This document shows positions 43,958 to 54,257 of a stretch of DNA of 64,000 nucleotides, one piece after another (within the stretch, counting starts at the first letter, position 1; each line of letters begins with the position of its first letter). The position numbers and the translations under genes are program-made. The notes below the pieces were generated by a model. It was not told the origin of the DNA and did no database searches. It saw nothing but the letters and a program-made list of their open reading frames with translations. The stretch lies in assembly GCA_902168185.1 (NCBI GenBank), contig CABHOV010000041.1, forward strand, positions 186,001-250,000. Direction: 5' to 3'. This DNA is from an uncultured Bacteroides sp. (lineage in GTDB: Bacteria; Bacteroidota; Bacteroidia; Cytophagales; Cyclobacteriaceae).

Positions 43958-44011
43958 GTATTTGCGTTAGGTATTTAAAATTCTAAATTTATTGTAAAGA
44001 TTCTTGTGAGG

Positions 44012-44737
44012 ATGCGGTCTGTAAAGGTTTTAATTCTATCATTCTTAGCTGTAACGTTAGCGTCACGTGTTGATGCGCAGACACAGGACAGCTATGATTA
44101 TCAATCTGAATTTACGTGGGGTATAAATAAAAACACGGCCGGTGGTCTGATCGGTGGATTGGTTTTCAAAAAAGCCAGAAAGCTTAATGATCGTACGCTG
44201 GAGACTTTCGGTTTGGAGATCATGAATGTAAAACACCCACAAGAGGTTCGTACTAATTCCATTAATACCGGCAACTTCTTTATCTACGGAAAAAGTAATT
44301 ATTTATACGCGTTCCGCCTTCAATATGGTCGCGATCGGATTCTTTTCAAAAAAGCTCCTCAACAAGGTGTAGAGATCAAAGGTATATTAGCAGTTGGCCC
44401 TACACTGGGTATTGTTGCTCCATACTATGTTGAGTATGCCCGCAGTAACGATCTTGTTTCAAGATCTGTACAGTATCAAGAAGGAATGGCTGCTGAAGAT
44501 ATACTCGGTACAGGAAGATTATTCGAAGGTATAGGAGACTCTAAATTGGTACCAGGAGCAAACTTAAAAGCTGCTATAAATTTTGAGTTAGGAACAACCA
44601 AAAGCCAGGTAACGGGATTTGAAGCCGGCTTTCTTCTGGACGCCTATACCAAAAAGATTGACTTGATGCCTGCTGCTAAAAATTACTCAGTGTTCCCAAC
44701 ACTCTTCATCACGCTTTTCTACGGAACTAGAAAATAA
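44012..44737 (+). CDS. Secreted protein, probably outer-membrane beta-barrel-like
   Basis: The ATG at 44012 gives 241 residues; GTG two codons earlier is an alternative. A signal peptide (MRSVKVLILSFLAVTLAS to VDAQ) is followed by strand-rich sequence: YQSEFTWGINKNTAGGLIGG, YLYAFRLQYGRDRILFKK and GFEAGFLLDAYTKKIDL, with the terminal strand SVFPTLFITLFYGTRK. The Gly/aromatic alternation suggests an outer-membrane or periplasmic barrel. No named family is recognised. The 163-base gap upstream holds the inverted repeat at 43934-43957 and no gene. Confidence 0.75.
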   Translation: MRSVKVLILSFLAVTLASRVDAQTQDSYDYQSEFTWGINKNTAGGLIGGLVFKKARKLNDRTLETFGLEIMNVKHPQEVRTNSINTGNFFIYGKSNYLYAFRLQYGRDRILFKKAPQQGVEIKGILAVGPTLGIVAPYYVEYARSNDLVSRSVQYQEGMAAEDILGTGRLFEGIGDSKLVPGANLKAAINFELGTTKSQVTGFEAGFLLDAYTKKIDLMPAAKNYSVFPTLFITLFYGTRK

Positions 44738-44818
44738 TAAGTTCTCCGTAATCTACTTTCTTATTGTTATTTAAAAATGTTCGGCTTAGGTTGACAGTAT
44801 ATTTGATATTGTCATTCT

Positions 44819-45688
44819 ATGGAACGAAGAAAACTTCATATACAGGGTCCTGTGTTTTCACGCATTATAGCAGGAGCATGGCGATGGAATTTACCTGAAG
44901 CGGCCGTAAATCAATTGATAGATGCTTCTCTCGAACAAGGCATCACAACGTTTGATCATGCTGATATTTACGGTGATCACAGCAATGAAGCGATCTTCGG
45001 AAATATACTTCGCAAAAATCCATCTCTTCGTCAGAAGATGGAGTTAGTAACGAAATGCGGTATAAAATTTCCATCGGCTCACCGACCCTCCAGTTGGGTG
45101 AAACACTATGATACATCGCGCGAACATATATTTTGGTCAGTTGAGAATTCCTTAAAGACTCTCGCGACAGATCGAATCGATTTGTTATTAATTCATCGGC
45201 CTGATCCTTTACTAAACCCTGAAGAAGTTGCAGAAGCATTCGGCTTATTAAAGCAAAGTGGTAAAGTCCTTCACTTTGGTGTTTCCAATTTTACACCGGC
45301 ACAATTTGAAATGTTACAAAGCTATATATCATTCCCGCTGGTAACGAATCAGATTGAAATATCATTGGCTAGTCATGCTTCATTGTTTGATGGATCATTA
45401 GATATACTCATGAAACATCGTGTGGCTCCTATGGCATGGTCGCCTTTGGGCGGAGGTAAACTTATGGCTGATCATGCTGCAGTTTTTTCAAAAGCATCAA
45501 AGTATACAGCAACAGAAACACAGATGGCATTAGCATGGCTTTTGAAACATCCGTCTGGAATTTTCCCTGTGATTGGTACAACGAGACCAGAACGAATTGC
45601 AGAAAGTGCGCACGCCATAGATATTAATCTTGATGTACAGGATTGGTTTGAAATGCTGAAGATTGTGCAAGGCAAAGAGATGCCTTAG
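44819..45688 (+). CDS. Aldo/keto reductase
   Basis: The 289-residue TIM-barrel oxidoreductase should reduce aldehydes or ketones with NADPH. The catalytic tetrad is visible: Asp and Tyr in TFDHADIYGDHSNEAIFG, Lys in MELVTKCGIKF, His in DLLLIHRPDPLLNP. The cofactor end reads HPSGIFPVIGTTRPERI, and FGVSNFTPAQFEML is the family's strand 6 motif. The substrate is unknown. A TATATTTG at 44798-44805 is a -7-like element 14 bases before the ATG but without a -33 partner. It ends convergently 6 bases from the DoxX-like gene. Confidence 0.93.
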   Translation: MERRKLHIQGPVFSRIIAGAWRWNLPEAAVNQLIDASLEQGITTFDHADIYGDHSNEAIFGNILRKNPSLRQKMELVTKCGIKFPSAHRPSSWVKHYDTSREHIFWSVENSLKTLATDRIDLLLIHRPDPLLNPEEVAEAFGLLKQSGKVLHFGVSNFTPAQFEMLQSYISFPLVTNQIEISLASHASLFDGSLDILMKHRVAPMAWSPLGGGKLMADHAAVFSKASKYTATETQMALAWLLKHPSGIFPVIGTTRPERIAESAHAIDINLDVQDWFEMLKIVQGKEMP

Positions 45689-45694
45689 TATACT

Positions 45695-46336
45695 TTACTT
45701 TTTTCGCAGAAGCAGCCGATCTTTTCGAAGTTTGATGATTAGTGTACTGATTCCTACTACAAGCATCATCACGATGCAGATCATGGAAAAGGAGTGATCA
45801 TTAAAAATCCAGGGCATGATTGTAAGTACTATAAAGATAATTCCTGTTATAGTCCAAAGTGGGTCTGTCATGAATGTATCTTCAGGTTCAATAGTAAGAT
45901 CAAGCTTGATTTGGTGATCATGTTTTAACAGGATCATCCATTTTTTATAATCCCAGATAATCAGAAAAATTGTTGCCAGTAGCATGAGCGTTGTAATGAT
46001 TGGGGTGCCCATTCCAAAATTAATGGAGTGTGTAATGACGAATACATTCAAGATAACCGGAAGGAATACCATTGCCCCAATCGTTGCAAAACGCTGTGTC
46101 AATAGTAATGCTCCGGCAATAAACTGACCCCAGCCCAGAAAATTCCAGTAAAAACCTGTCTGATACATCGCTTCAAAAAAATAACCAACGGGTTCCGTTG
46201 GTGGAATGCTGGTAAATCGCATACTTTTAATCTTGACAATCGAAGCGAAAACAAAAGCAAACCCAATAAGGTAACGCGCGTAAATTACCGTAAGCTTAAA
46301 GAATAAAAGCTTTTTTAGCGTATCGATAAGTTTCAT
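45695..46336 (-). CDS. DoxX-like membrane protein
   Basis: This 213-residue inner-membrane protein has a basic N-terminus and about six hydrophobic segments. The first part resembles DoxX/DoxD: ARYLIGFAFVFASIVKIKS, GFYWNFLGWGQFIAGALLLT and RFATIGAMVFLPVILNVFVI are arranged as in that four-helix family. The second part (WTITGIIFIVLTIMPWIF) adds more membrane segments. Function unknown; DoxX-like proteins have been linked to thiol redox balance. It is alone on the minus strand between the aldo/keto reductase and uvrA. Confidence 0.65.
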   Translation of the reverse strand: MKLIDTLKKLLFFKLTVIYARYLIGFAFVFASIVKIKSMRFTSIPPTEPVGYFFEAMYQTGFYWNFLGWGQFIAGALLLTQRFATIGAMVFLPVILNVFVITHSINFGMGTPIITTLMLLATIFLIIWDYKKWMILLKHDHQIKLDLTIEPEDTFMTDPLWTITGIIFIVLTIMPWIFNDHSFSMICIVMMLVVGISTLIIKLRKDRLLLRKK

Positions 46337-46385
46337 GAATGACAGACGAGCAAGAGAAATGAGATGTTACAGCTCTTTTTTCATT

Positions 46386-46415
46386 TTGCCGGAAACATTC
46401 AGTGAAGCATTTTTG
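46386..46415 (+). promoter_or_regulatory. Promoter of uvrA
   Basis: TTG (46386-46388, within TTTTG) is followed after 19 bases by CATTTTTG (46408-46415), a 7/8 match to TAnnTTTG. Transcription would start near 46422, about 20 bases before the uvrA ATG at 46442. This is the divergent gap with the DoxX-like gene. Confidence 0.5.
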
Positions 46416-46441
46416 TATTCCTCTTATTGCAAAGTTTCATC

Positions 46442-49291
46442 ATGGCGAAAGCATCAGCAGACAAGAAAGTTATTGACCAGACTGGTCATGAGAATATTGA
46501 AGTAATCGGGGCGCGTGAGCATAATCTCAAAAACATCAATGTTGAGTTTCCCCGGAACAAGCTCGTAGTAATTACAGGCATCAGCGGTAGCGGTAAATCA
46601 TCGCTCGCGTTTGATACTATTTATGCGGAAGGGCAACGAAGGTATATGGAAAGTTTCTCCGCATATGCGCGAAGCTTTCTTGGTAATCTTGAGCGACCTG
46701 ACGTTGATAAGATCAATGGACTGAGCCCGGTAATTTCTATCGAACAAAAAACAACGTCACGCAATCCGCGGTCAACGGTAGGAACGGTAACTGAGATCTA
46801 TGACTTCATGCGCCTGCTATATGCTCGTGCAGGCGAAGCGTTCTCCTATCTGTCGGGAGAGAAGATGGTGCGCCAGTCAGAAGAACAAATACTGGATGCT
46901 ATACTTCAGAACTTCAAGAATAAAAAACTTATTCTGTTGGCTCCCATTGTAAAAGGGCGTAAAGGTCATTACCGTGAATTGTTTCAACAGATCAGGAAAT
47001 CTGGTTATACCAAGGTGCGTGTAGACGGTGAGTTGCAAGACATCACTGCGAAGATGCAACTCGATCGATATAAAATTCACGATATAGAAGTAGTGATTGA
47101 TCGCATCGTAGTAGATCCGAAGGATCGCCATCGTATCGGGCAGTCCATTACTAAATCGCTAAAGGAAGGTAAGGGAATTATTATGGTGATGGAGGAGAAC
47201 GGAAAGGTTCATCACTTTTCTAAATTCCTGATGGATCCTAAAACAGGTTTATCGTACGATGAGCCTGCACCAAATATGTTTTCTTTCAACTCTCCGTATG
47301 GTGCTTGCCCAACGTGCAATGGCCTCGGACAAATTGAAGAGATCACGGAAGAGTCAATTATACCAGATAAAAAATTAAGCATCAGTCGCGGGGGTTTCCT
47401 CCCCTTGGGAGAGTACCGCGACATTTGGATTTTCAAAAAGATCGAAGTGATTCTCAAGCGGTATAAACTTACGTTGAGTACACCCATCAAAGAATTTCCA
47501 AAAGAAGCATTGAAAGTTTTATTGTATGGTGATGATGAACCTGTAGCAGTAGCATCGGTAAAATATCCGGGTACGGAATGGAATACACGTTTTGAGGGGA
47601 TCATTAATTTTTTGGAGAAACAACGTGATGAAGGCTCTGAAGCGATCAAGAAATGGGTGGAGGATTTTACCGTTGTAAAAAAATGTCCTGAGTGTGATGG
47701 TGCAAGACTAAAGAAAGAATCACTTCATTTTAAAATTGATAATAAGAATATAGCGGAGCTGGCTATACTCGATGTACAGGCGCTCCAAAAATGGTTTGAG
47801 GGCTTAGAGAAAAGACTGAACGATAAGCAGCGCGTTATTGCCACTGAAGTATTAAAAGAGATACGCAAGCGTATCGGATTCTTACTCGATGTTGGTTTGG
47901 ATTACTTGAATCTGAACAGGCCGATCAGAACTTTAAGTGGAGGTGAATCACAACGCATCAGGCTAGCAACACAAATCGGAACGCAACTCGTAGGAGTGCT
48001 ATATATACTGGATGAACCCAGTATTGGACTTCATGCCCGTGATAACGTAAAGCTTATCAAAGCTCTCAAAGATTTAAGAGATATAGGCAACAGTGTTGTT
48101 GTTGTAGAGCATGATAAAGATATGATGCTGGAGTGTGACTATATTTTAGATATCGGGCCCGGTGCCGGTCGTCATGGTGGTCATGTGGTGGGAGCTGGTG
48201 ATCCCAAAACATTTATAGCGAACAATAGTACTACCGCTAAATTTTTGAGCGGTAAGATTTCAATCCCTTATCTGAAAGAAAGAAGAAAAGGTTCTGGTGA
48301 GAAAATCGTTTTGGCGGGAGCATCTGGGAACAATCTCAAGAATATAACATTGGAAATTCCACTGGGTACGCTTACGTGTATAACGGGTGTTTCTGGTAGT
48401 GGAAAGTCAACGCTGATTCACGAGACACTTTTCCCTATACTCAATCAATATTTTTATAACTCAAGAACCGAACCGTTACAACACGAGAAGTTTGAAGGAC
48501 TTGAACATGTTGATAAAGTAATTGAAGTGGATCAATCTCCAATTGGAAGAACGCCTCGTTCCAATCCGGCAACCTATACCGGAGTGTTCAGCGATATACG
48601 TGATCTGTTTGCACAGATGCCGGAAGCAAAAATCAGGGGTTATAAAACAGGTCGCTTCTCTTTTAACGTAAAGGGTGGACGCTGTGAAACGTGTGAAGGT
48701 GCCGGACTTCGTTTAATCGAAATGGAATTCCTTCCCGATGTACATGTACCTTGTGAAACCTGCAAAGGCAAGCGCTATAACCGCGAAACATTGGAAGTAC
48801 GTTTCAAAGGAAAATCGATTAGCGATGTACTTGATATGACGGTTGAAGAAGCTGTAGCATTCTTTGAAAATCAACCGAAGATCTTACGAAAAATACAAAC
48901 ACTGAGTGAAGTTGGTTTAGGGTATATTTCACTTGGCCAACATGCAACAACGCTTTCCGGTGGAGAAGCTCAACGTGTTAAGCTTGCTACCGAGCTTTCG
49001 AAACGTGACACGGGTAAAACGTTTTATATTCTTGACGAACCAACGACAGGGCTACACTTCCAGGATATAGCGCATTTGTTGGACGTATTGCAGAAGCTGG
49101 TAGATAAAGGCAATACAGTTTTGGTGATTGAGCATAACCTCGATGTAATCAAAGCGTCTGATTATATAGTAGACTTAGGACCTGAAGGTGGTGCTAAAGG
49201 AGGAAAGATTATTGCCAAGGGAACTCCGGAAGAAGTTGCTAAAAGTACTTCAAGCTATACCGGAAAGTTTTTGAAAGCAGAGCTCAACTAG
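46442..49291 (+). CDS. uvrA: Excinuclease ABC subunit A
   Basis: UvrA is the damage-recognition ATPase of nucleotide excision repair. From the ATG at 46442 it has 949 residues ([15 protein letters not shown]). A TTG five codons upstream is unlikely because it lies close to the promoter. Visible parts are the first Walker [10 protein letters not shown], zinc motif [12 protein letters not shown], signature [16 protein letters not shown], a second Walker [10 protein letters not shown], zinc motif [14 protein letters not shown], and [15 protein letters not shown] with [11 protein letters not shown]. UvrC, which makes the incisions with UvrB, is at 60.9-62.7 kb on the other strand. UvrB is not in the window. 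Confidence 0.98.
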   Translation: MAKASADKKVIDQTGHENIEVIGAREHNLKNINVEFPRNKLVVITGISGSGKSSLAFDTIYAEGQRRYMESFSAYARSFLGNLERPDVDKINGLSPVISIEQKTTSRNPRSTVGTVTEIYDFMRLLYARAGEAFSYLSGEKMVRQSEEQILDAILQNFKNKKLILLAPIVKGRKGHYRELFQQIRKSGYTKVRVDGELQDITAKMQLDRYKIHDIEVVIDRIVVDPKDRHRIGQSITKSLKEGKGIIMVMEENGKVHHFSKFLMDPKTGLSYDEPAPNMFSFNSPYGACPTCNGLGQIEEITEESIIPDKKLSISRGGFLPLGEYRDIWIFKKIEVILKRYKLTLSTPIKEFPKEALKVLLYGDDEPVAVASVKYPGTEWNTRFEGIINFLEKQRDEGSEAIKKWVEDFTVVKKCPECDGARLKKESLHFKIDNKNIAELAILDVQALQKWFEGLEKRLNDKQRVIATEVLKEIRKRIGFLLDVGLDYLNLNRPIRTLSGGESQRIRLATQIGTQLVGVLYILDEPSIGLHARDNVKLIKALKDLRDIGNSVVVVEHDKDMMLECDYILDIGPGAGRHGGHVVGAGDPKTFIANNSTTAKFLSGKISIPYLKERRKGSGEKIVLAGASGNNLKNITLEIPLGTLTCITGVSGSGKSTLIHETLFPILNQYFYNSRTEPLQHEKFEGLEHVDKVIEVDQSPIGRTPRSNPATYTGVFSDIRDLFAQMPEAKIRGYKTGRFSFNVKGGRCETCEGAGLRLIEMEFLPDVHVPCETCKGKRYNRETLEVRFKGKSISDVLDMTVEEAVAFFENQPKILRKIQTLSEVGLGYISLGQHATTLSGGEAQRVKLATELSKRDTGKTFYILDEPTTGLHFQDIAHLLDVLQKLVDKGNTVLVIEHNLDVIKASDYIVDLGPEGGAKGGKIIAKGTPEEVAKSTSSYTGKFLKAELN

Positions 49292-49347
49292 AACAAAATA
49301 TTCATTTATATAAACACTATAGCGATCAGTAATCTGATTGTCACACT

Positions 49348-49596
49348 ATGAACGCAACCACACGGCAATATCTTTTCGGAGCAATTTTTTTAGCGGTAGG
49401 CCTTTATCACATATATAGGCGCGACTATCTGGAAGCGTCTCTCTATTTACTGGCGGGGCTCTCATTCGTTTTCAATATGCTGGCATCAGAGCCTAAACTT
49501 ATTGCCTATAAAAAAACGCTCGTGATTATAACCTGGTCATTAATGATCATTACGGCCCTGGTATTCCTGTACGTGCTTCAGTTTAAATTCTTGTAA
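49348..49596 (+). CDS. Small membrane protein of unknown function
   Basis: The 82-residue protein has three hydrophobic segments (QYLFGAIFLAVGLYHIY, EASLYLLAGLSFVFNML, LVIITWSLMIITALVFLYVL) and few charged loops. No family is recognised. It starts 57 bases after uvrA in the same direction and ends 72 bases before the sensor kinase gene. A small ATCAG-TAAT-CTGAT dyad (49325-49338) lies 10 bases upstream of the ATG and might form a hairpin. Confidence 0.65.
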   Translation: MNATTRQYLFGAIFLAVGLYHIYRRDYLEASLYLLAGLSFVFNMLASEPKLIAYKKTLVIITWSLMIITALVFLYVLQFKFL

Positions 49597-49667
49597 GATA
49601 CTTCTGCCATCCACATAAATCCTGGATCAGAAGGCTTCGATTTCTGTACTTTTGAGAAGCAGATAGA

Positions 49668-50732
49668 ATGGTTAATAAGTATAGATTATATTGGAGCTTG
49701 CAGATTGGCGGATGGCTGCTATATGCCTTCATTCAAATCGTGTCCAGCTTCCTGGCGTCCGGAGGAGGCGTTACTCCCAGACGCATCATTTTTCTGTTGG
49801 TGGAAGCTGCCCTCTGCTTAATGGTAACGCATTTTTTCCGCGTCTTCCTCATTCGCTGGAAGTGGCTTTACTTCCCTATGCGGAAATTAATCCCAACGGT
49901 ATTGATGGCTATCTTTGTTATGGGCATCATTGTATATTTTCTGCGCATACCGGTGAACCTGATCCTGGGGCGACTGTTCGATCCGATTGTTGCATTCGAT
50001 CCTTCGCAGATACTGGGGCAATCATTCTTCTATACTATCATATTTTTTCTCTGGTCTCTTTTCTATTTTACTTATCATTACTTCGATCAGTATAATAAAT
50101 CATTGAAGTATGAAGCTTCAATGATCGAGATTGAATTGAATAACTTAAAGTCTCAGCTCAACCCGCATTTTATCTTTAATGCACTCAATAGTATCCGCGC
50201 ACTGGTAGATGAAAATCCAGCGAAGTCGAAACAGGCCATCAATCAACTCGCAAATATTTTAAGGAATAGTCTGGCCTCTGATAAGAAAGGCTTGACAAAA
50301 TTTGACGATGAATTACGCATTGTAAAAGATTACCTCGGTCTTGAAAGCATTCGCTTTGAAGAGAGACTCAAAACGGAGTTCGATATACATCCGGCATCCT
50401 ATGGTTTCCTTGTGCCACCATTAATGATTCAGACGTTGGTAGAGAACGGGATCAAGCATGGAATTTCTAAGCTTACGAAGGGCGGCATGGTTCAGGTAAA
50501 AACATATGTTGACAACGACCGGATGAAGATTCATATTCGTAATACCGGACATTTAATAAACGGTGCGAAACGAAGTACTACTGGGCTTGGACTAAAAAAT
50601 ACTACGCAGCGATTAAAACTTATTTACGGAGAAGAAGCGTCTTTCCGTATTGTAAACGAAAACGATAATTTTGTACTTACTGAAATTATAATTCCTCAAC
50701 ATATTACTTATGAGAGCATTAATCGTGGATGA
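49668..50732 (+). CDS. LytS-type sensor histidine kinase
   Basis: The 354-residue protein has four membrane helices in the first 135 residues and then a His_kinase domain of the LytS/YehU type. H167 in LKSQLNPHFIFNALNSIRAL is the phosphorylation site. The ATPase domain has LVENGIKHGISKLTKGGMV and TTGLGLKNTTQRLKLIYGE. It should phosphorylate the LytTR response regulator encoded directly after it, as the genes overlap by 23 bases. The signal is unknown; there is no large extracytoplasmic sensor domain. Confidence 0.95.
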   Translation: MVNKYRLYWSLQIGGWLLYAFIQIVSSFLASGGGVTPRRIIFLLVEAALCLMVTHFFRVFLIRWKWLYFPMRKLIPTVLMAIFVMGIIVYFLRIPVNLILGRLFDPIVAFDPSQILGQSFFYTIIFFLWSLFYFTYHYFDQYNKSLKYEASMIEIELNNLKSQLNPHFIFNALNSIRALVDENPAKSKQAINQLANILRNSLASDKKGLTKFDDELRIVKDYLGLESIRFEERLKTEFDIHPASYGFLVPPLMIQTLVENGIKHGISKLTKGGMVQVKTYVDNDRMKIHIRNTGHLINGAKRSTTGLGLKNTTQRLKLIYGEEASFRIVNENDNFVLTEIIIPQHITYESINRG

Positions 50733-51432
50733 TGAGCGCCTGGCTCGGAAAGAATTAATGAAGTTACTGGAAGACCACCCGATGATAGAAGTAGTTGGGG
50801 AAGCTGCAAATGCTGAAGAAGCTATGCAACTTGTAAATGATTTAAACCCTGATTTATTATTTCTGGATATTCAAATGCCAGGGAAAACAGGATTCCAATT
50901 GTTGGAGGAACTGGATGGTGTTCCGTTAGTTGTGTTCACAACGGCATACGATGAATTTGCATTGAAGGCTTTTGAGGTAAACGCACTTGATTACCTTCTG
51001 AAACCTATACAGCCTGAACGCTTATCTGAGACTGTATCGAAATTAGCTGAGAAAGAAAGGGCAAAGGTAGCGGCAATCCGCGGGCCTGAGAAAAAGCTTG
51101 GACTTAACGATCAGGTATTTGTAAAGGACGGAGATCGTTGCTGGTTTGTAAGTCTTTCGAATGTGCGCTTGTTTGAATCAGACGGTAATTATATCAAAGT
51201 ATATTTTGATGCAAACCGCCCGATGATTCATAAGTCACTAAATGCATTGGATGAGAAATTAGATGAGCGTGCGTTCTTTCGTGCAAGCCGTAAACATATC
51301 GTTAATCTAAGTTGGGTTGAAGGCATTGAGCCTTGGTTCAACGGTGGTCTGATGGTAAAGCTTCGTGGTGGCGATAAAGTTGAGGTAAGCCGCAGGCAAG
51401 CCGCAAAATTTAAAGATATGATGAGTCTTTGA
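50710..51432 (+). CDS. LytTR-family response regulator
   Basis: The 240-residue protein has a receiver domain (1-120) and a LytTR DNA-binding domain (about 140-240). The phosphoacceptor is D53 in LLFLDIQMPGKTGFQLL, with D7/D8 in LIVDDERLARKEL, T74/K97-type residues in VVFTTAYDEF and LLKPIQPERL. The LytTR part reads VRLFESDGNYIKVYFDANRP and FFRASRKHIVNLSWVEGI. The genes overlap by 23 bases with the sensor kinase, implying a coupled pair. Targets are unknown. Confidence 0.95.
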   Translation: MRALIVDDERLARKELMKLLEDHPMIEVVGEAANAEEAMQLVNDLNPDLLFLDIQMPGKTGFQLLEELDGVPLVVFTTAYDEFALKAFEVNALDYLLKPIQPERLSETVSKLAEKERAKVAAIRGPEKKLGLNDQVFVKDGDRCWFVSLSNVRLFESDGNYIKVYFDANRPMIHKSLNALDEKLDERAFFRASRKHIVNLSWVEGIEPWFNGGLMVKLRGGDKVEVSRRQAAKFKDMMSL

Positions 51433-51503
51433 TATATAGTATATATAAGGGCTCACAGGCGATATACAGGCGCTGATTTACAGTCGGGAGAACTATAGCA
51501 AAA

Positions 51504-51872
51504 CTATGCTAGTACCAGTTCAATCAATTCCTTCTGTACGTTCCAGTCTTTGGCCAGTTTAAGCATCGCGGTAGCTTCCATTTCGGTAACATAGCCTTTC
51601 AGGTTATTGGCTTGCCATACCATGTTGATTAATTCAATGCGTTGCTCTTTGGGATAATCGCCAATGATTTCATTCAGGTAATCGCGTGCACGGTCGAATG
51701 CCGTAACATAATCCTGCGCTATAAAATCCAATGCCCACTTGTATTCAGCGTGCGCCTGCAGTTCATCAGCAGTTTTATCAAGGTCATTTTTTTCTTCTTC
51801 GTCAAGTCCGTGGTAGTGGAAGATCACAGACTTTAAAAGCATGAATACTTTCTTTTCTTCAGAGGATTTCAT
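51504..51872 (-). CDS. TerB-like helical protein
   Basis: From the ATG at 51872 (MKSSEEKKVFMLLKSV) the protein has 122 residues; reading from further upstream would overlap hemW and add non-coding-looking sequence. It is all-helical and acidic: FHYHGLDEEEKNDLDKTADE, YKWALDFIAQDYVTAFDRAR and WQANNLKGYVTEMEATAMLK. Family recognition is weak; the C-terminal helices fit a TerB-like protein. It follows hemW on the same strand by 58 bases. No function can be assigned. Confidence 0.6.
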   Translation of the reverse strand: MKSSEEKKVFMLLKSVIFHYHGLDEEEKNDLDKTADELQAHAEYKWALDFIAQDYVTAFDRARDYLNEIIGDYPKEQRIELINMVWQANNLKGYVTEMEATAMLKLAKDWNVQKELIELVLA

Positions 51873-51930
51873 TTTTGGGTCGGAGCAATCTCGAAAAATA
51901 CAAAACTTCCATGAGCTAAAAAGCAATCGT

Positions 51931-53061
51931 CTACTTAAGCACGAATAAATCGGAAGCAATTTTATCTGCGAGCAGTTTTCCGCGCTTTGTCAGTAAGAGT
52001 GTATCATTTTCAAGGGTAGCAAGTTTTTGCGAGCACAACGATTCGATGTATTGCTGGTGATCGGCCAACAAGTCATAACCGTAAAGCGCTTGCATTTTTT
52101 TTAGATCGGTTCCCCAATGTGTACGCAGCGTGGTGAGTAAATAATCATTGATTTTATCTTCGACTGCGAGCGTCTCCAATGTAAACGGAATAACATTTTG
52201 TTGCAGGCTTCGAGTATAGGCAGCGTTGTTATTGATGTTATACTGCCTGCTACGCTCGTTGTATGAATGTGCGCTAGGCCCAACCCCTAAATATTTCTCT
52301 TGCTTCCAGTAACTGCTGTTGTGTTTGGATTCAAAACCTTGTCGTGAGAAATTTGATATTTCGTATTGTTCAAAGCCCGCTGCTTCGAGCTGCTCCGTTA
52401 AAATCTCCAGTTGCGTTGCTGCAATTTCATCTTCAGTGATCTTTAACTTTCCGGTAGCTGCCCATCTCCCAAAAACAGTTTTGTCTTCAATGGTAAGTGA
52501 GTAAGAGGAGATGTGTTCCGGAGAAAGGTCCAACGCTTGCTTAATATTATTTTTCCAGGCTATATCGCCTTGCCCAGGAATGGCATAGATCAAATCGATG
52601 CTGATATTTTTAAATCCGATTGATCGAGCTTCATTCACACAAGATTTAGCGGCTATACTATCATGTGCCCGATTTAGAAATCGTAGCACATTGTCATCAA
52701 AAGATTGGATTCCTATACTTAAGCGATTTACTCCTGCACTGTAAAATTGCTTAAGATTTGAAACATCAAGATCGTCCGGATTCGCTTCGAGCGTAATTTC
52801 AGCTGCAGGATTGACGATATAATTTTTATAAATTGTATCAAACAACATTTTCAATTCTTCTTCTGAAAGGAGAGAAGGAGTTCCTCCACCAAAGTAGATT
52901 GTATTGATTGCTTCTCCCTTCACGTAATCTTTTTGAAGGATCAGTTCACGTGAAATAGCTTTCACCAATTCGTTTTTTGTTTCAAGACTTGTTGAAAAAT
53001 GAAAATCGCAGTAGTAACAAGCCTGTTTACAAAATGGAATATGTAAATAAATTCCTGCCAT
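51931..53061 (-). CDS. hemW: Radical SAM heme chaperone HemW
   Basis: HemW is a radical-SAM protein that handles heme; it is often misnamed coproporphyrinogen III oxidase. The 376-residue protein has the cluster motif C11-x3-C15-x2-C18 in HIPFCKQACYYCDFHFS, TIYFGGGTPSLLS and VNRLSIGIQSFDDNVLRFLN, and the C-terminal HemN-like region. A true HemN would show a larger N-terminal domain, absent here. It diverges from the DUF4271-hemD-porP run; another heme-path gene, hemD, lies 1.2 kb away. Confidence 0.94.
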   Translation of the reverse strand: MAGIYLHIPFCKQACYYCDFHFSTSLETKNELVKAISRELILQKDYVKGEAINTIYFGGGTPSLLSEEELKMLFDTIYKNYIVNPAAEITLEANPDDLDVSNLKQFYSAGVNRLSIGIQSFDDNVLRFLNRAHDSIAAKSCVNEARSIGFKNISIDLIYAIPGQGDIAWKNNIKQALDLSPEHISSYSLTIEDKTVFGRWAATGKLKITEDEIAATQLEILTEQLEAAGFEQYEISNFSRQGFESKHNSSYWKQEKYLGVGPSAHSYNERSRQYNINNNAAYTRSLQQNVIPFTLETLAVEDKINDYLLTTLRTHWGTDLKKMQALYGYDLLADHQQYIESLCSQKLATLENDTLLLTKRGKLLADKIASDLFVLK

Positions 53062-53130
53062 AAATCAATGTAAACTTACCAGCATTTCCGATATCAGACC
53101 AATTCTGATATTTTTGAACCTTTGTTATCT

Positions 53131-54234
53131 ATGAAGGTAAACCGATATATCATTCTCATTGGATTGTTGATCGCGAACATGTTTACATGTTATGCGGCTA
53201 ATCTCATTGTGAAAAAGGATTTGAAGACAGAGTGGAAAGTTTTTCAGGACAATAAATATGTTTCATTCAGTGAGGCACAAGGAAGTATATCGTCAGTTTA
53301 CTTTTTGTTGAATGTAGCAGAATTTGGACAAGACGCATTATTCATTAAAGATACAGATCCGTTTAGCCTCTTCGTGAACGGTAAATTTGTCGCAAATACG
53401 AAGCAAATCACATTGAAGATTGATAGCATCGGAAAAGTATTTTCATCCACAGCCATTACATTCGCCATCCACAAGGAAGGTGGAATAACAAAGACTCTCG
53501 TTACAGAAATTAAATCAACATCACCTCCTGTAAAATCCGATGAAGCGTTAATTCATCGCTCCACATCCTTTCGTGACTTTGCCATTGTAAGTTTTATGAT
53601 ATTGATTATCATGTTGATCACCATCGTAAGACTCAATCCAAAACTGGCGTCAGATTATTTTTCTATTACTAAAATATTCTCTCTACGTGAATCCGAAGAT
53701 TCACAGGTATACTCTCGCATAACCAGCAGTACGAATATACTTTTTTATATTTTTTGCAGTCTGATGCTGGCGTATTACCTGATTATAATTTTTCATTTTG
53801 TTCCTGAACATCATCCCATCGCGTTCTTATTTCAATCGGAAAGTTTTGGAATGGCCATGCTTCAATGGTTGAAGTTAAGCGGAATTGTGTTGACTGCGTT
53901 TTTTATAAAGATCATTTTAGTATATGGTCTCACAGCAATGTTTGGCGCCAACGAACTGGCTGGAGTGCATTTTTTTAATTGGATCCGTGTAGTCCTGATT
54001 TTTTTCGGAGCCTTAACAATTGTGCTGTCCATCTATTTTATAATGCATGGTCAGCAAATAAAATTCTTCTCTGTATTACTTCAGCTTTTATCATGGGTAC
54101 TGGTAGGCTGGATGATCTTAATCGCTTTGAAATTAAGTAGTAAAATGGGACGATCTATGTTTCATTTATTTTCGTACATTTGTGCGACAGAATTGATACC
54201 CTTTCTGATTACACTTAAGGTATTGTACAATTAG
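53131..54234 (+). CDS. DUF4271 membrane protein
   Basis: The start is the ATG at 53131 (MKVNRYIILIGLLI), giving 367 residues. A signal-like N-terminus is followed by a soluble extracytoplasmic domain (about 25-145) and then six or so membrane helices from about 150 on: DFAIVSFMILIIMLITIV, NILFYIFCSLMLAYYLII, FFIKIILVYGLTAMF and FHLFSYICATELIPFLI. The closing helices match the Bacteroidota DUF4271 family. Function unknown. It is followed 23 bases later by hemD and then by the secretion genes, an order I recall as common in this group. Confidence 0.85.
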   Translation: MKVNRYIILIGLLIANMFTCYAANLIVKKDLKTEWKVFQDNKYVSFSEAQGSISSVYFLLNVAEFGQDALFIKDTDPFSLFVNGKFVANTKQITLKIDSIGKVFSSTAITFAIHKEGGITKTLVTEIKSTSPPVKSDEALIHRSTSFRDFAIVSFMILIIMLITIVRLNPKLASDYFSITKIFSLRESEDSQVYSRITSSTNILFYIFCSLMLAYYLIIIFHFVPEHHPIAFLFQSESFGMAMLQWLKLSGIVLTAFFIKIILVYGLTAMFGANELAGVHFFNWIRVVLIFFGALTIVLSIYFIMHGQQIKFFSVLLQLLSWVLVGWMILIALKLSSKMGRSMFHLFSYICATELIPFLITLKVLYN

Positions 54235-54257
54235 CCTGAATTCGTCCACGTGTTGAT

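Noticed and set aside
51873-51959. N-terminal extension of the TerB-like protein overlapping hemW
   Set aside because: The 29 extra residues (Cys/Arg/Ser-rich) overlap the hemW end and look non-coding. The ATG at 51872 begins the acidic helical protein.
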